Assembly (NCBI GenBank): GCA_947631035.1
Contig: CANRJW010000010.1
Span: forward strand, 1-37,621
Source of the DNA: an uncultured Bacilli bacterium
Lineage (GTDB): Bacteria > Bacillota_I > Bacilli_A > RF39 > UBA660
Direction: 5' to 3'
Length of the DNA: 37,621 nt
How positions within the stretch are numbered: the first letter of the stretch is position 1; every line of letters starts with the position of its first letter. The notes under the pieces are model-generated. The model had not been told where the DNA came from. It did no database searches and saw only the letters and a list, made by a program, of their open reading frames with translations. The position numbers and the translations under genes are program-made. Below, in pieces: positions 18,201 through 27,104 of this stretch.

Positions 18201-20768
18201 ATGGATAAGATAATTGAAAATAATATCGTTGAAGAGGTGCAACAATCTTTTGGACGTTATGCCATGAGTGTTATTGTTGCTCGTGCTTTACCGGATTTAA
18301 GGGATGGTTTAAAGCCTGTTCATCGTCGTATTTTGTATTCGATGTTTGAGTCTGGTTATACACCGGATAAACCGCATCGTAAAAGTGCCAGAATTGTTGG
18401 AGATGTCATGGGTAAATATCACCCACATGGAGATTCTTCTATTTATGAAGCAATGGTCAGAATGGCTCAACCATTTAGTTATCGACATATGTTAGTGGAT
18501 GGCCATGGTAACTTTGGTAATATGGATGGTGATGGTGCGGCCGCTATGCGTTATACCGAAGCCCGTTTATCAAAATTATCGCTTGAAATGGTTCGTGACT
18601 TAAATAAAAATACGGTTGATTTTATTCCAAACTTTGATGAGACAGAAAAAGAACCGGTTATTTTACCGAGTCGTTTTCCTAATATTTTAGTTAATGGAAC
18701 AATGGGGATTGCAGTTGGTATGGCAACGAATATTCCTCCTCATAATTTAGGTGAGGTTATTGATGGTTGTGTTGCTTATATCGATAATCATGATATTGAT
18801 ACGGACGGATTGATGCAACATATTAAAGGACCCGATTTTCCAACGGGAGCAGCTATTTTAGGAAATAGTGGAATCAGAAAGGCATATGAAACGGGTAGAG
18901 GAACCATTACTATTCGTGGTAAAGCGGATATTGAAGAAGTAAATGGTAGGACAAGAATTGTGGTAACAGAACTTCCTTATCAAGTTAATAAGGCTGAGTT
19001 TCAATCTCGTATCGGGGAATTGGTTCGTGATAAAATTATCGATGGAATTAGTGAATTACATGAAGAGTCAAACCTAGAAAATCCTGTACGTGTGGTTATT
19101 TATTTAAAAAGAGAAGCGAATGCTAATGTTATTTTGAATAATTTATATAAATTTACGCAATTGCAAACAACATATGGTATTAATTTATTAATGATTGATC
19201 AAGGGGCACCGAGAATTTTAGGTCTTAAGGATATTATTTCTAAATACATTGATTATCAAAAGGAAATTATTATTCGTAGAACGCAATTTGATTTAGAAAA
19301 AGCTGAGGAAAGAGTCCATATTTTGGAGGGCTTAAAGATTGCTTTGGATCATTTGGATGAAGTTATTAAGACAATTCGTGAGTCAGAAACGGATGTTATT
19401 GCCAAAGAACAATTGATGGCTAAATTCAATTTAGATGAGTTACAAGCTCAAGCTATTTTGGATATGAGATTGCGTCGTTTGACAGGCTTAGAAAGAGAGA
19501 AAATTGAGGCAGAACTTGCAGATTTATTACACGCCATTGAGGAATATCGTAGTATTTTAGGTAGTGAAGAAAAGGTTCTTGCCATTATTCGTGAGGAACT
19601 TCTTGAAATTAAGAATAAGTATGCGGATGAGAGAAGAACAACCATTGATATGTCAGCAATTGAGTTTATTGAAGATGAATCTTTGATTCCAGAAGAGGAC
19701 ATTATCATTGCACTTACTCACAATGGTTATATTAAGCGTACAACTTCTGATACGTTTAAATTACAAAATCGTGGTGGTGTCGGTATAAAGGGTATGAACA
19801 CGAATGAAGAGGATTATGTCGAGCATCTTGTTAGTTTATCCACACACGATTATATCTTATTCTTTACGAATAAGGGAAAAGTGTATCGTTTGAAGGGCTA
19901 TGAAATCCCTGAATTCAGTCGTCAATCGAAAGGATTACCAGTTATCAACTTGTTACAAATTGATAAGGAAGAAAAGATTAATTCAATTTTAAGTATTAAA
20001 CGTGATGATGTAGCTAAATATTTATTATTTGCAACAAAACAAGGTGTGGTTAAGAGAACAAGTATTAGTGAATTTGATAACATTCGTACGAATGGTAAGA
20101 TTTCTATTAATTTACGTCCTTCTGATGAACTTATTTCTGTTAAGAAAACGACTGGTAATGATATGATTTTACTGGGCTCAAGTAATGGTAGAATGGTTAA
20201 GTTTAATGAAAGTGAAATTCGTATTATGGGACGTACAGCAAGTGGTGTTCGTGGTATTAATCTTGATGGTGGAGAGTGTATTGGAGCAGAGATTGCAACA
20301 GAAAATGATTCGTTGATTATCGTAACGAAGAAGGGTTATGGAAAACAAACCATTATTAGTGATTATCGCGAAACTAGAAGAGGAAGTAAGGGCGTTAAGG
20401 CTTTAAATATTACGGAAAAGAATGGTCCAATGGCGGCATTTAGGTTGGCTGAAGAGAATAGTGACTTAATTATTATAACGAATACAGGTATGGTTATTCG
20501 TATTCCTTTAGAACAAATTAATACGCTTGGTCGTGTTACACAAGGAGTTCGAGTTATTAACTTGAAAGATGGACAAGAAGTTTCAAATATTAGTTTAGTT
20601 GAAAAAACACCAGAGGTTAATGAACAAGAAGATAGTCCTATTAAAGAAGAGGAAACTTTAGCTCCTATTGAAAATACAGATAGTGAAGATACTTCTACTT
20701 TATCAGAAGAAAACACAGAGGAAGAAATCATTGAAGAATCCGAAGAAGATTCTAGTGAAGAAATATAG
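18201..20768 (+). CDS. gyrA: DNA gyrase subunit A
   Basis: Breakage-reunion subunit of gyrase. The catalytic Tyr is Y118 in [10 protein letters not shown]. The quinolone region [10 protein letters not shown] keeps S79 and E83, the drug-susceptible type. The C-terminal beta-pinwheel is present, but its GyrA box (522-528) reads QNRGGVG rather than the common QRRGGKG/QRRGGRG. A strongly acidic tail of about 55 residues ends the protein. I chose ATG 18201 because AGGAGGTG (18188-18195) precedes it; the GTG at 18192 lies inside that site. A parS palindrome begins at the base after the stop. Confidence 0.97.
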   Translation: MDKIIENNIVEEVQQSFGRYAMSVIVARALPDLRDGLKPVHRRILYSMFESGYTPDKPHRKSARIVGDVMGKYHPHGDSSIYEAMVRMAQPFSYRHMLVDGHGNFGNMDGDGAAAMRYTEARLSKLSLEMVRDLNKNTVDFIPNFDETEKEPVILPSRFPNILVNGTMGIAVGMATNIPPHNLGEVIDGCVAYIDNHDIDTDGLMQHIKGPDFPTGAAILGNSGIRKAYETGRGTITIRGKADIEEVNGRTRIVVTELPYQVNKAEFQSRIGELVRDKIIDGISELHEESNLENPVRVVIYLKREANANVILNNLYKFTQLQTTYGINLLMIDQGAPRILGLKDIISKYIDYQKEIIIRRTQFDLEKAEERVHILEGLKIALDHLDEVIKTIRESETDVIAKEQLMAKFNLDELQAQAILDMRLRRLTGLEREKIEAELADLLHAIEEYRSILGSEEKVLAIIREELLEIKNKYADERRTTIDMSAIEFIEDESLIPEEDIIIALTHNGYIKRTTSDTFKLQNRGGVGIKGMNTNEEDYVEHLVSLSTHDYILFFTNKGKVYRLKGYEIPEFSRQSKGLPVINLLQIDKEEKINSILSIKRDDVAKYLLFATKQGVVKRTSISEFDNIRTNGKISINLRPSDELISVKKTTGNDMILLGSSNGRMVKFNESEIRIMGRTASGVRGINLDGGECIGAEIATENDSLIIVTKKGYGKQTIISDYRETRRGSKGVKALNITEKNGPMAAFRLAEENSDLIIITNTGMVIRIPLEQINTLGRVTQGVRVINLKDGQEVSNISLVEKTPEVNEQEDSPIKEEETLAPIENTDSEDTSTLSEENTEEEIIEESEEDSSEEI
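19836..19844 (+). other. Perfect DnaA box inside gyrA
   Basis: TTATCCACA, in frame as Leu-Ser-Thr in SLSTHDY. Confidence 0.65.
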
Positions 20769-20784
20769 TGTTCCACGTGGAACA
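20769..20784. promoter_or_regulatory. parS site 1, also terminator-like
   Basis: TGTTCCACGTGGAACA is a perfect palindrome of the Firmicutes parS family. It begins at the base after the gyrA stop and is followed by T6CT4, so as RNA it forms a 6-bp stem with loop ACGU and a U run, the layout of an intrinsic terminator. Confidence 0.85.
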
Positions 20785-20820
20785 TTTTTTCTTTTAAAAA
20801 ATTAATACAGTTTCTTTTTA

Positions 20821-20836
20821 TGTTTCACGTGAAACA
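20821..20836. promoter_or_regulatory. parS site 2 (exact consensus)
   Basis: TGTTTCACGTGAAACA is the exact consensus site for ParB/Spo0J. It is 36 bases after site 1 and directly upstream of the SRP RNA promoter. Confidence 0.92.
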
Positions 20837-20838
20837 TA

Positions 20839-20867
20839 TTGTACTTTTTTTAAAAGTTTGTTATTAT
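20839..20867 (+). promoter_or_regulatory. Promoter of the SRP RNA
   Basis: TTGTAC (20839-20844), a 17-base spacer and TATTAT (20862-20867) with TGT in front form an extended -10 promoter. It predicts a start at about 20874, exactly where the RNA's terminal stem begins. Confidence 0.6.
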
Positions 20868-20873
20868 TTAGTT

Positions 20874-20950
20874 GTGCAACGAATATATTGTAATCTGGTC
20901 AGAATCGGAAGATAGCAGCCACGTCAGTCTCTATTCGTGTGCACTTTTTA
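20874..20950 (+). ncRNA. ffs: Small signal recognition particle RNA (4.5S type)
   Basis: The conserved Ffh-binding hairpin GGTCAGAATCGGAAGATAGC plus AGCC is present at 20897-20920. The ends pair: GTGC-A-ACGAATA at the start with TATTCGT-GT-GCAC at the end (20944), and T5 follows as terminator. At about 71 bases it is a minimal form without the Alu domain found in B. subtilis scRNA. It lies between gyrA and tadA-dnaX, close to where Bacillus encodes it. Exact ends are inferred. Confidence 0.9.
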
Positions 20951-20964
20951 TTTGGGTGAGAAGT

Positions 20965-21384
20965 ATGAACGAAAATAGAATTGTTAAGGAACTTTTAAAA
21001 TTAGCTAATAAAGCATTTAAAAAAGGGGAAATACCCGTTTCCGCTCTTTTAGTACAAAATGGTAAAATTATTGCTAAAACTTATAATAAAAGGGAAAAAA
21101 ATCATGATATTACAGCACATGCGGAAATTCTAGCAATAAAAAAGAGTGCTAAAAAATTAAAACGTTGGAATTTATCGGATTGTGATTTATATGTGACTTT
21201 GAAACCTTGCAGTATGTGTATGGAAGTTATTAAGCAAAGTCGGATTCAAAATGTATATTATTTATTGGATAAATTGAATTATAAACATGATTTTATGAAG
21301 ACTAATCTTTGTAAGTTTGCTTATGAACAGGATATTGAAAGTTATCAACAATTATTATCAAATTTTTTTCAAAATATGAGATAA
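20965..21384 (+). CDS. tadA: tRNA-specific adenosine deaminase TadA
   Basis: Converts the wobble adenosine of tRNA-Arg(ACG) to inosine. The zinc/catalytic motifs are HAE (in TAHAEILAI) and PCSMC. The 139 residues are shorter than the usual 150-165. The stretch after PCSMC (MEVIKQSRIQNVYYL) departs from the common GAI..ARI..V.YG. I chose ATG 20965 because the open frame extends upstream only through the SRP RNA. Some related deaminases act on other substrates, but position next to dnaX supports TadA. Confidence 0.88.
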   Translation: MNENRIVKELLKLANKAFKKGEIPVSALLVQNGKIIAKTYNKREKNHDITAHAEILAIKKSAKKLKRWNLSDCDLYVTLKPCSMCMEVIKQSRIQNVYYLLDKLNYKHDFMKTNLCKFAYEQDIESYQQLLSNFFQNMR

Positions 21385-21402
21385 ATCAGGTAGGTTTTAT
21401 GT

Positions 21403-21408
21403 TATAAT
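21403..21408 (+). promoter_or_regulatory. Extended -10 promoter of dnaX
   Basis: TGTTATAAT at 21400-21408 lies 20 bases before the dnaX start, with AAGGAG between. The -35 is weak (GATAAA), as at mnmE. Confidence 0.5.
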
Positions 21409-21427
21409 AAAAGAAGCAAAGGAGATT

Positions 21428-23098
21428 ATGATGACGAACGATTATAAAGTTTTATACCGCAAGTATCGACCAACAACTTTTGATGAAATCGTTGGTCAAA
21501 AATATTCGATTACAATGCTAAAAAATGCTGTGAAAAACAATAAAATCTCACATGCTTATATTTTTACTGGTCCTAGGGGAACGGGAAAAACAAGTACAGC
21601 TAAAATATTTGCTAAAACGATTAATTGTGAGAATCCAAAGGATGGTGTTCCATGTGGAACCTGTCAAAGTTGTTTAAACAGTAATAATAATGCTGATATT
21701 ATTGAAATTGATGCTGCTTCTAATAACGGAGTAGATAGTATAAGAGAACTTATTAACAATGTTAAAATTGCACCAGCGTATAGTAAATATAAGATTTATA
21801 TTATTGATGAAGTTCATGAGTTATCGGAGAAAGCTTTTAATGCTTTATTATTAACTTTAGAAGAACCTCCTAGTCATATTGTTTTTATTTTTGCTACAAC
21901 CAATATCGAGAGTGTACCCATAACGATTCTTTCTAGATGTCAACGTTATGATTTTAAAAAATTATCCAATGAAGAGTTATCCACACACTTAAGAAACATC
22001 GCCGATAAAGAAAATATTTCTATTACCGATGATGCTATTGAAGAAATTACTTATTTATCGGATGGTGGATGTCGAGATGCGTTAAGTATTCTTAATCAGT
22101 TATCCACAAGTAATGAATCTATTGATTTAGAGGTTGTTTTAAATAATTATGGCTCGGTTTCATTAGTACAAATTAAAAATATTGTCAATGCCTATGTTGA
22201 GAATGAATATAATCAAATAAAGACTATTTTTGAAAATTTGGAAAAGGCTTCCGTTGATTATAAAGTTTTTTTGAAAAAGTTAATTGATCAGTTTTTTCAA
22301 AAGGCTTTGGAATGCAAAGAACAAAAAAATAATCATTTGTATTTGAAAATCAAAGATACAATATTTGAATTAAATGATGTTATTAACAAGATTAATATCA
22401 ATGTTGATCCTTTTCTACTCATTTTTTTAATATTGGTAAAAAATGTTGGCGTTCAGGAGCCAAATGACGATATAGATAGTGTAGATGTAATCGATTCTAA
22501 GCCTTTAGAAACTAAAACTGTGGAAAAAAAGGATGCGTTAACAAAATCCGAGAAAACACCTTTAAAAGAGTCAAAAACAGTTGAAACAGTATTAGAAACA
22601 AATGATTCTACTTTTGAAAATGATACTTATTTAGCAGAATTAAAGAAGGTAAGAATTAATAATTGTTTTGCTCAAGCGGATAAGACGTTATTAAAAGATA
22701 GTAAAGAAAAATGGAAGCAATTTAATGATCAAGTGAGTTTGGTAGATACTATAAAGTCTATTATTATCGATATGGAGGTTGTTTTAGCTTCTTCTACTAT
22801 TAATCTTATAACAGATGCTCAAGAAAGCATTGTAGAGATGTTTAATGCTAATTTGGAGAGTATTGAAGAAAAATATGAAGAAATTTTAAAGCAAAAGATT
22901 CATTTTATTGCTGTATCAAGTAGTGAGTGGGAATCTTATAAAAAGGATTATGTAAAGAAAATAAAGGAAAAGTATGTTTATCAACTTCTTGAAGAGCCGA
23001 TAAAGGTTTTAAAAGAAAATCAAAAAGAAGTCGAAGAAAAAGATAATTATGAGGATGTTATTTCTATTTTTGATAAAGAAAAAGTAGAAATTAAATAG
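21428..23098 (+). CDS. dnaX: DNA polymerase III subunits gamma and tau
   Basis: Clamp-loader ATPase. Walker A GPRGTGKTS is near residue 45, the zinc finger has CGTCQSC, Walker B is IIDEVHELS, and the SRC motif is in LSRCQRYDF. After the clamp-loader domains (to about 340) comes a charged linker and a C-terminal polymerase-binding tau region. Length 556 is normal for the Firmicutes form. Two in-frame perfect DnaA boxes lie in the gene. It starts an operon with ebfC and recR. Confidence 0.95.
   Translation: MMTNDYKVLYRKYRPTTFDEIVGQKYSITMLKNAVKNNKISHAYIFTGPRGTGKTSTAKIFAKTINCENPKDGVPCGTCQSCLNSNNNADIIEIDAASNNGVDSIRELINNVKIAPAYSKYKIYIIDEVHELSEKAFNALLLTLEEPPSHIVFIFATTNIESVPITILSRCQRYDFKKLSNEELSTHLRNIADKENISITDDAIEEITYLSDGGCRDALSILNQLSTSNESIDLEVVLNNYGSVSLVQIKNIVNAYVENEYNQIKTIFENLEKASVDYKVFLKKLIDQFFQKALECKEQKNNHLYLKIKDTIFELNDVINKININVDPFLLIFLILVKNVGVQEPNDDIDSVDVIDSKPLETKTVEKKDALTKSEKTPLKESKTVETVLETNDSTFENDTYLAELKKVRINNCFAQADKTLLKDSKEKWKQFNDQVSLVDTIKSIIIDMEVVLASSTINLITDAQESIVEMFNANLESIEEKYEEILKQKIHFIAVSSSEWESYKKDYVKKIKEKYVYQLLEEPIKVLKENQKEVEEKDNYEDVISIFDKEKVEIK
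21977..22108 (+). other. Two perfect DnaA boxes inside dnaX
   Basis: TTATCCACA occurs at 21977-21985 and 22100-22108, both encoding Leu-Ser-Thr (ELSTHL and QLSTSN). Confidence 0.7.
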
Positions 23099-23113
23099 AA
23101 AGAAGGAAAAATT

Positions 23114-23404
23114 ATGAATATGCAAAATTTAATGGCTCAGGCTCAAAAAATGCAAAGGGATGTACAAAAAAAGAAAGCGGAACTTGATGCAACTTTGTTT
23201 ACTGGAAAATCTGAATTAGTTGAAGTTGTTTTGAATGGAAAAAAAGAAATGGTTTCTATCAAGTTTAAAGAGGGTATAGAGTTGGATGATGTAGAAATGT
23301 TAGAAGATATGATTGTCCTTGCTTCAAAGGATGCAACTACGAAGATAGACCAAGCCATTGAGGAAAAAATGGGCTCTCTTGGGGGATTAGGTGGCTTATT
23401 CTAA
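23114..23404 (+). CDS. ebfC: Nucleoid-associated protein YbaB/EbfC
   Basis: Small dimeric DNA-binding protein nearly always encoded between dnaX and recR. MQNLMAQAQKMQRDVQKKKAEL at the start (shown in part by MAQAQKMQ) and the Gly-rich end GSLGGLGGLF are typical. The 96 residues match the family. Its stop overlaps the recR start by one base (TAATG). Confidence 0.95.
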   Translation: MNMQNLMAQAQKMQRDVQKKKAELDATLFTGKSELVEVVLNGKKEMVSIKFKEGIELDDVEMLEDMIVLASKDATTKIDQAIEEKMGSLGGLGGLF

Positions 23405-24006
23405 TGGTATATCCTAAGAAGTTAGAAACTATTGTAGAATTTTATAAAAAATTGCCTGGAATTGGGGAAAAAAGTGCTGAAAGAATGGCTTTAGCTACCC
23501 TTGATTTGTCTACCGACGAAATAAACGATGTTAGTGTATCTTTAGTGGATGCTAAAAATTCATTAAGACCTTGTGCAATTTGTGGACATATTACGGATAA
23601 AGAAGTTTGTGATATTTGTAGTGATTCAAATCGAAATAAAAATATTATTTGTGTACTTGAGGATTATAAAAGTGTTTTTACTTTTGAAAAGACCGGTAAT
23701 TTTAAGGGTGTGTATCATGTTTTAGGTGGATTGATTTCTCCAACAGAAGGAATAGGGTATGAAGATATAAATATCCCTAGTTTGCTTGATCGAGTTGAAA
23801 AATTGGAAAAACCGGAATTAATTTTAGCTTTAAAGTCAAATATTGAAGGAGAAACTACTACACTTTTTATAAAAAAGATTTTAGAAGGAAAAAATGTAGT
23901 AATTTCAAGGCTTTCCTATGGAATTCCTATGGGAGCTGATATCGATTATATGGATACCATTACTTTAGATAAAGCTATTGAGGACCGTAAAAAAATTTCT
24001 GATTAA
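23404..24006 (+). CDS. recR: Recombination protein RecR
   Basis: Works with RecF and RecO in gap repair. It has the helix-hairpin-helix region (LPGIGEKSAERMA), the four-Cys zinc finger (CAICGHITDKEVCDIC) and a Toprim domain with VLEDYKSV, and ends in the usual SYGIPMGADIDYMD. The 200 residues are normal. Translation is coupled to ebfC. Confidence 0.97.
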   Translation: MVYPKKLETIVEFYKKLPGIGEKSAERMALATLDLSTDEINDVSVSLVDAKNSLRPCAICGHITDKEVCDICSDSNRNKNIICVLEDYKSVFTFEKTGNFKGVYHVLGGLISPTEGIGYEDINIPSLLDRVEKLEKPELILALKSNIEGETTTLFIKKILEGKNVVISRLSYGIPMGADIDYMDTITLDKAIEDRKKISD

Positions 24007-24048
24007 TAAAAAACTTCTTTGTCCCATATATTTCATTAGGTGATAATA

Positions 24049-24237
24049 ATGGGAAAGAAAGTATTAGCTGTTGTAAAAAAATTCATTTTTGCCTTTTTGC
24101 TACTCTATGGTTTAAATCTTTGTACTACTTCTTTGAATGTTTTAATTCCTATTAATGTATTTACTTTAGGAACGGTTACTTTTTTAGGAGTTCCTGGTCT
24201 GGTTTCTTTAATTGCCATGTTTTTTATGACAAAATAA
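24049..24237 (+). CDS. bofA: BofA-like membrane protein
   Basis: A 62-residue protein with two hydrophobic segments. The second, INVFTLGTVTFLGVPGLVSL, matches the conserved part of BofA, which in Bacillus holds SpoIVFB inactive and so delays pro-sigma-K processing. Position after recR is the same as in B. subtilis. I chose ATG 24049 with AGGTGA upstream; an in-frame GTG at 24040 is less likely. No yaaL lies between it and recR. Confidence 0.8.
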   Translation: MGKKVLAVVKKFIFAFLLLYGLNLCTTSLNVLIPINVFTLGTVTFLGVPGLVSLIAMFFMTK

Positions 24238-24249
24238 GTAGGTGATAGT

Positions 24250-25068
24250 TTGATTAAAAATGAAAATGTTTTAGGATTGGTAAAAAAGTTTAATGAGAAT
24301 AAAATGTCTCATGTTTTTTTAATGGAAACAAATGATAAAACGGCGCTATTATCGGATATTTTGGAACTTTGTAAAGTTATGAACTGCATGGAAACTTTTC
24401 AAAATGACTGTAATCACTGCAATTTATGCCATCTTATAGATACAGAAACATTGCCTTCTTTAAAAATTATTGTTCCAGATGGACAAGTTATCAAGAAAGA
24501 ACAAATGGAAGAATTAAAGAATGCTTTTGCCTATAAACCTTATATTGCTAAGTTTAATATTTATATTATTGAAGATGCTGAGAAGTTTAATCGAGAATCT
24601 GCTAATACGATGCTTAAGTTCATAGAAGAACCAGAACAAGATCTTTATGGCTTTTTAATTACCAACAATAAAGAAAATGTTATTGAAACCATTAAGAGTC
24701 GTTGTGAAATTGTAAAAGCTATCTATTCTATTCAAGAAAAACCAATTAGTGAAAAAATTGTTGCTTTAGCAAATCAATATCTTTATCAATTAGAAGTAGA
24801 AAAAGGATTAAGTATCGTTTATAATAAAGGTATTCTAGATGAAAATTTAGAAAAAGAGGAACTTATTCAATTTTTTAAGGTTCTTTTGGATATTTATAGT
24901 AATGATTTTAATAAAAATTATGCTAATAAAGGTTTTCCAAAACTAACTGAAAGAGAATTGTTAAAAAGGATTGGTCTTACAAACGAAATGATCGAACGAT
25001 TAAATTATAATGTGAATATTAATTTAGTTTTAGATTCTTTTGTATTAGGTTTGGAGGAAGAAGTATGA
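24250..25068 (+). CDS. holB: DNA polymerase III delta-prime subunit
   Basis: Clamp-loader subunit. The AAA+ fold is recognisable: zinc ligands CNHCNLC, IIEDAEKFNRESANTMLKFIEEP and the SRC motif in KSRCEIV. A functional Walker A is absent (FLMETNDKTAL instead of GxxGxGKT), common for delta-prime. The start is TTG 24250: AGGTGA lies just upstream and no in-frame ATG occurs until codon 19. It overlaps ricT by four bases. Confidence 0.9.
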   Translation: MIKNENVLGLVKKFNENKMSHVFLMETNDKTALLSDILELCKVMNCMETFQNDCNHCNLCHLIDTETLPSLKIIVPDGQVIKKEQMEELKNAFAYKPYIAKFNIYIIEDAEKFNRESANTMLKFIEEPEQDLYGFLITNNKENVIETIKSRCEIVKAIYSIQEKPISEKIVALANQYLYQLEVEKGLSIVYNKGILDENLEKEELIQFFKVLLDIYSNDFNKNYANKGFPKLTERELLKRIGLTNEMIERLNYNVNINLVLDSFVLGLEEEV

Positions 25069-25853
25069 ATATTTATGGTGTGAAGTTTAATGATAAAGGA
25101 AGAATTTATTATTTTAATGCTCATGATTTAGAAATTAAGAATAATGAATACGTTATTGTAGAGACAGAAAAAGGCTTACAATATGGTAAGATAACAGAAA
25201 AAGTGGAAACTTCTAAGTTAAATGCTCTTGATAATTATAAAGATATTATTCGCATTGCTACAAAAGAAGACTATAATAAGCATTTGGCTAACTTAAAAGA
25301 TGCTACTCATGCTTTAAAAAAGGCTCAAGAATTGTCTGATGAATTGCATTTAGAAATGCGTTTTTTGTCTTCTAGTTATACTTTCGATAAAAAGCAATTA
25401 TTGTTTAATTTTACAGCAGATGAGAGAGTTGATTTTAGAGAACTTACGAGAAAACTTGCAAGTATTTATCGTACTCGTATTGAATTACATCAAATAGGAG
25501 CAAGAGATAAAGCTTGTAGTGTAGGTGGCATTGGGCAATGTGGAAGAGAACTTTGCTGTGCTTCTTTTTTAAAATCTTTGGAATCTGTTTCCATGAATAT
25601 GGCAAAAAATCAAAATTTGGCTTTAACACCTTCCAAAATTAATGGGTGTTGTGGTAGATTGTTATGTTGTTTAGCTTATGAAGATGAGAATTATTTAGAG
25701 GCTCAAAAAGGATTGCCTTCTGTTGGAGATACTATTACGATGGAAGATACTCGTGGAAAAGTCATTTCTGTGGATATTTTAAACCGAAAAGTAAAATTGG
25801 ACTGTGGAAATGAAATCAAAGAAGTGGATTTAAAAAATGAAAGTCATAAATGA
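25065..25853 (+). CDS. ricT: PSP1-domain protein RicT (YaaT)
   Basis: In B. subtilis, RicT forms the Ric (Y) complex with RicA and RicF, carries iron-sulfur clusters and helps RNase Y mature certain mRNAs; it also affects sporulation and competence. The PSP1 core is clear. The cysteine-rich stretch is conserved: CSVGGIGQCGRELCC and then NGCCGRLLCCLAYE. Length 262 is normal. It overlaps both holB and the methyltransferase gene, so these three are translated together. Confidence 0.93.
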   Translation: MNIYGVKFNDKGRIYYFNAHDLEIKNNEYVIVETEKGLQYGKITEKVETSKLNALDNYKDIIRIATKEDYNKHLANLKDATHALKKAQELSDELHLEMRFLSSSYTFDKKQLLFNFTADERVDFRELTRKLASIYRTRIELHQIGARDKACSVGGIGQCGRELCCASFLKSLESVSMNMAKNQNLALTPSKINGCCGRLLCCLAYEDENYLEAQKGLPSVGDTITMEDTRGKVISVDILNRKVKLDCGNEIKEVDLKNESHK

Positions 25854-26541
25854 TTTATACGATTATGAAAATTATAAGATTGTTCAAGATGAGGATGTAT
25901 TCAAATTTTCAATTGATTCTATTTTACTTGCAGAGTATGTGACTCTTAATAAAAAAGACAAAGTTTTAGATTTATGCTCTGGTAATGCTAGTGTGCCTTT
26001 AATTTTATCTTATTATTTTCCAAACGAAATGATTGGCTTTGAAATTCAAGATTCTATTTATCAATTGGCTCAAGAGAGTATTCAATTAAATCGTAAGGAA
26101 AATCAAATAAAAATGATTCATGATGATGTTAAAAATGCTAAAAAATATTTCCCGGGAAATAATTTTGATGTTATTGTTGCCAATCCGCCTTATTTTAAAT
26201 ATCAAGAAAGTTCTTTAATTAACGAAAATGAAGAGAAAGCCATTGCTCGTCATGAACTTTTTTTGGATTTAGAAAGTCTTTTTCAAATCGTAAAACAGAT
26301 GTTAAAAGATAAGGGGACTTTTTATTTAGTGCACTTACCTCAAAGGCTTGAAGAGATTTTTTATTATTGTGAAAAATATAAAATCATTGTAAAAGAACTG
26401 CAATTTGTTTACACAAAAGAAAAGGGTTGTGCTACTATAGTTTTGTTGAAATGCATTAAGAATGCTCGCAATGCTTTAAAAGTTAATCCACCTTTGTTTG
26501 TTGAAAATCGAAAAAGTTATAAAAATTGTTTTAGAGGGTGA
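25837..26541 (+). CDS. tRNA1(Val) adenine-37-N6 methyltransferase-like protein
   Basis: Class I SAM-dependent methyltransferase of the TrmN6/YabB type. Motif I is LDLCSGNASVPLIL and the N6-adenine catalytic motif is NPPYFK. The 234 residues and the position after ricT match B. subtilis yabB. Overlap with ricT is 17 bases. Substrate is inferred from the family. A perfect Noc-type palindrome lies inside the gene at 26146-26161. Confidence 0.85.
   Translation: MKVINDLYDYENYKIVQDEDVFKFSIDSILLAEYVTLNKKDKVLDLCSGNASVPLILSYYFPNEMIGFEIQDSIYQLAQESIQLNRKENQIKMIHDDVKNAKKYFPGNNFDVIVANPPYFKYQESSLINENEEKAIARHELFLDLESLFQIVKQMLKDKGTFYLVHLPQRLEEIFYYCEKYKIIVKELQFVYTKEKGCATIVLLKCIKNARNALKVNPPLFVENRKSYKNCFRG
26146..26161. 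promoter_or_regulatory. Noc-binding site (NBS) palindrome
   Basis: TATTTCCCGGGAAATA is a perfect 16-bp palindrome identical to the B. subtilis Noc consensus as I know it. A GC core of this kind is unusual in such AT-rich coding sequence. It encodes part of KKYFPGNN in the methyltransferase. Confidence 0.85.
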
Positions 26542-26546
26542 GGAAT

Positions 26547-27095
26547 ATGAAATTAATTGTTGGTTTAGGAAATCCGGGGAATGAATATGCCTTTACGAGA
26601 CATAATGTCGGCTTTATAATGGTAGATTCTTATCTAAATAATGACAATTGGCAAAAAAAGTTTGATGGGCTCATACAATTACTGACAATCAATGGTGAAA
26701 AAGTGCTGTTTTTGAAACCATTAACTTTTATGAATAATTCAGGAATGTCAGTTTTAAAGGCAGTAAAGTATTATGATATAAAACCGGAGGATATATTGGT
26801 TATTCAAGATGATTTGGATATTGATTTTGGACGTTATAAATTAAAAAAGAATAGTTCTTCAGGAGGCCATAATGGTATAAAGTCTATTATTGCTTCTTTA
26901 AATACCGATTCTTTTAATCGTTTAAAAATAGGTATATCTCATGATAAAAGTAAGGATACTATAGATTATGTGTTGGGAAAGTTTTCTAAAATGGAATTAG
27001 AAAAGTTGAAAGAAGATTTTTCTTTGTACAAAGAGATTTTAGATTCTTTTATTACGAGTGGAATGGAAGTTACAATGAATAAATATCATAAATAG
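26547..27095 (+). CDS. pth: Peptidyl-tRNA hydrolase
   Basis: Releases peptides from prematurely dropped peptidyl-tRNA; in Bacillus the gene is spoVC. MKLIVGLGNPGNEYAFTRHN is the classic start, with the catalytic His in TRHNVG and FLKPLTFMNNSG and GGHNGIKS downstream. I chose ATG 26547; the upstream frame opens at a GTG inside the ribosome site. Length 182 is normal. Confidence 0.96.
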   Translation: MKLIVGLGNPGNEYAFTRHNVGFIMVDSYLNNDNWQKKFDGLIQLLTINGEKVLFLKPLTFMNNSGMSVLKAVKYYDIKPEDILVIQDDLDIDFGRYKLKKNSSSGGHNGIKSIIASLNTDSFNRLKIGISHDKSKDTIDYVLGKFSKMELEKLKEDFSLYKEILDSFITSGMEVTMNKYHK

Positions 27096-27104
27096 GTGAG
27101 TTTA

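Noticed and set aside
20363-20785. 140-codon minus-strand frame at the end of gyrA
   Set aside because: Antisense to the gyrA tail; its start lies in parS site 1 by chance.
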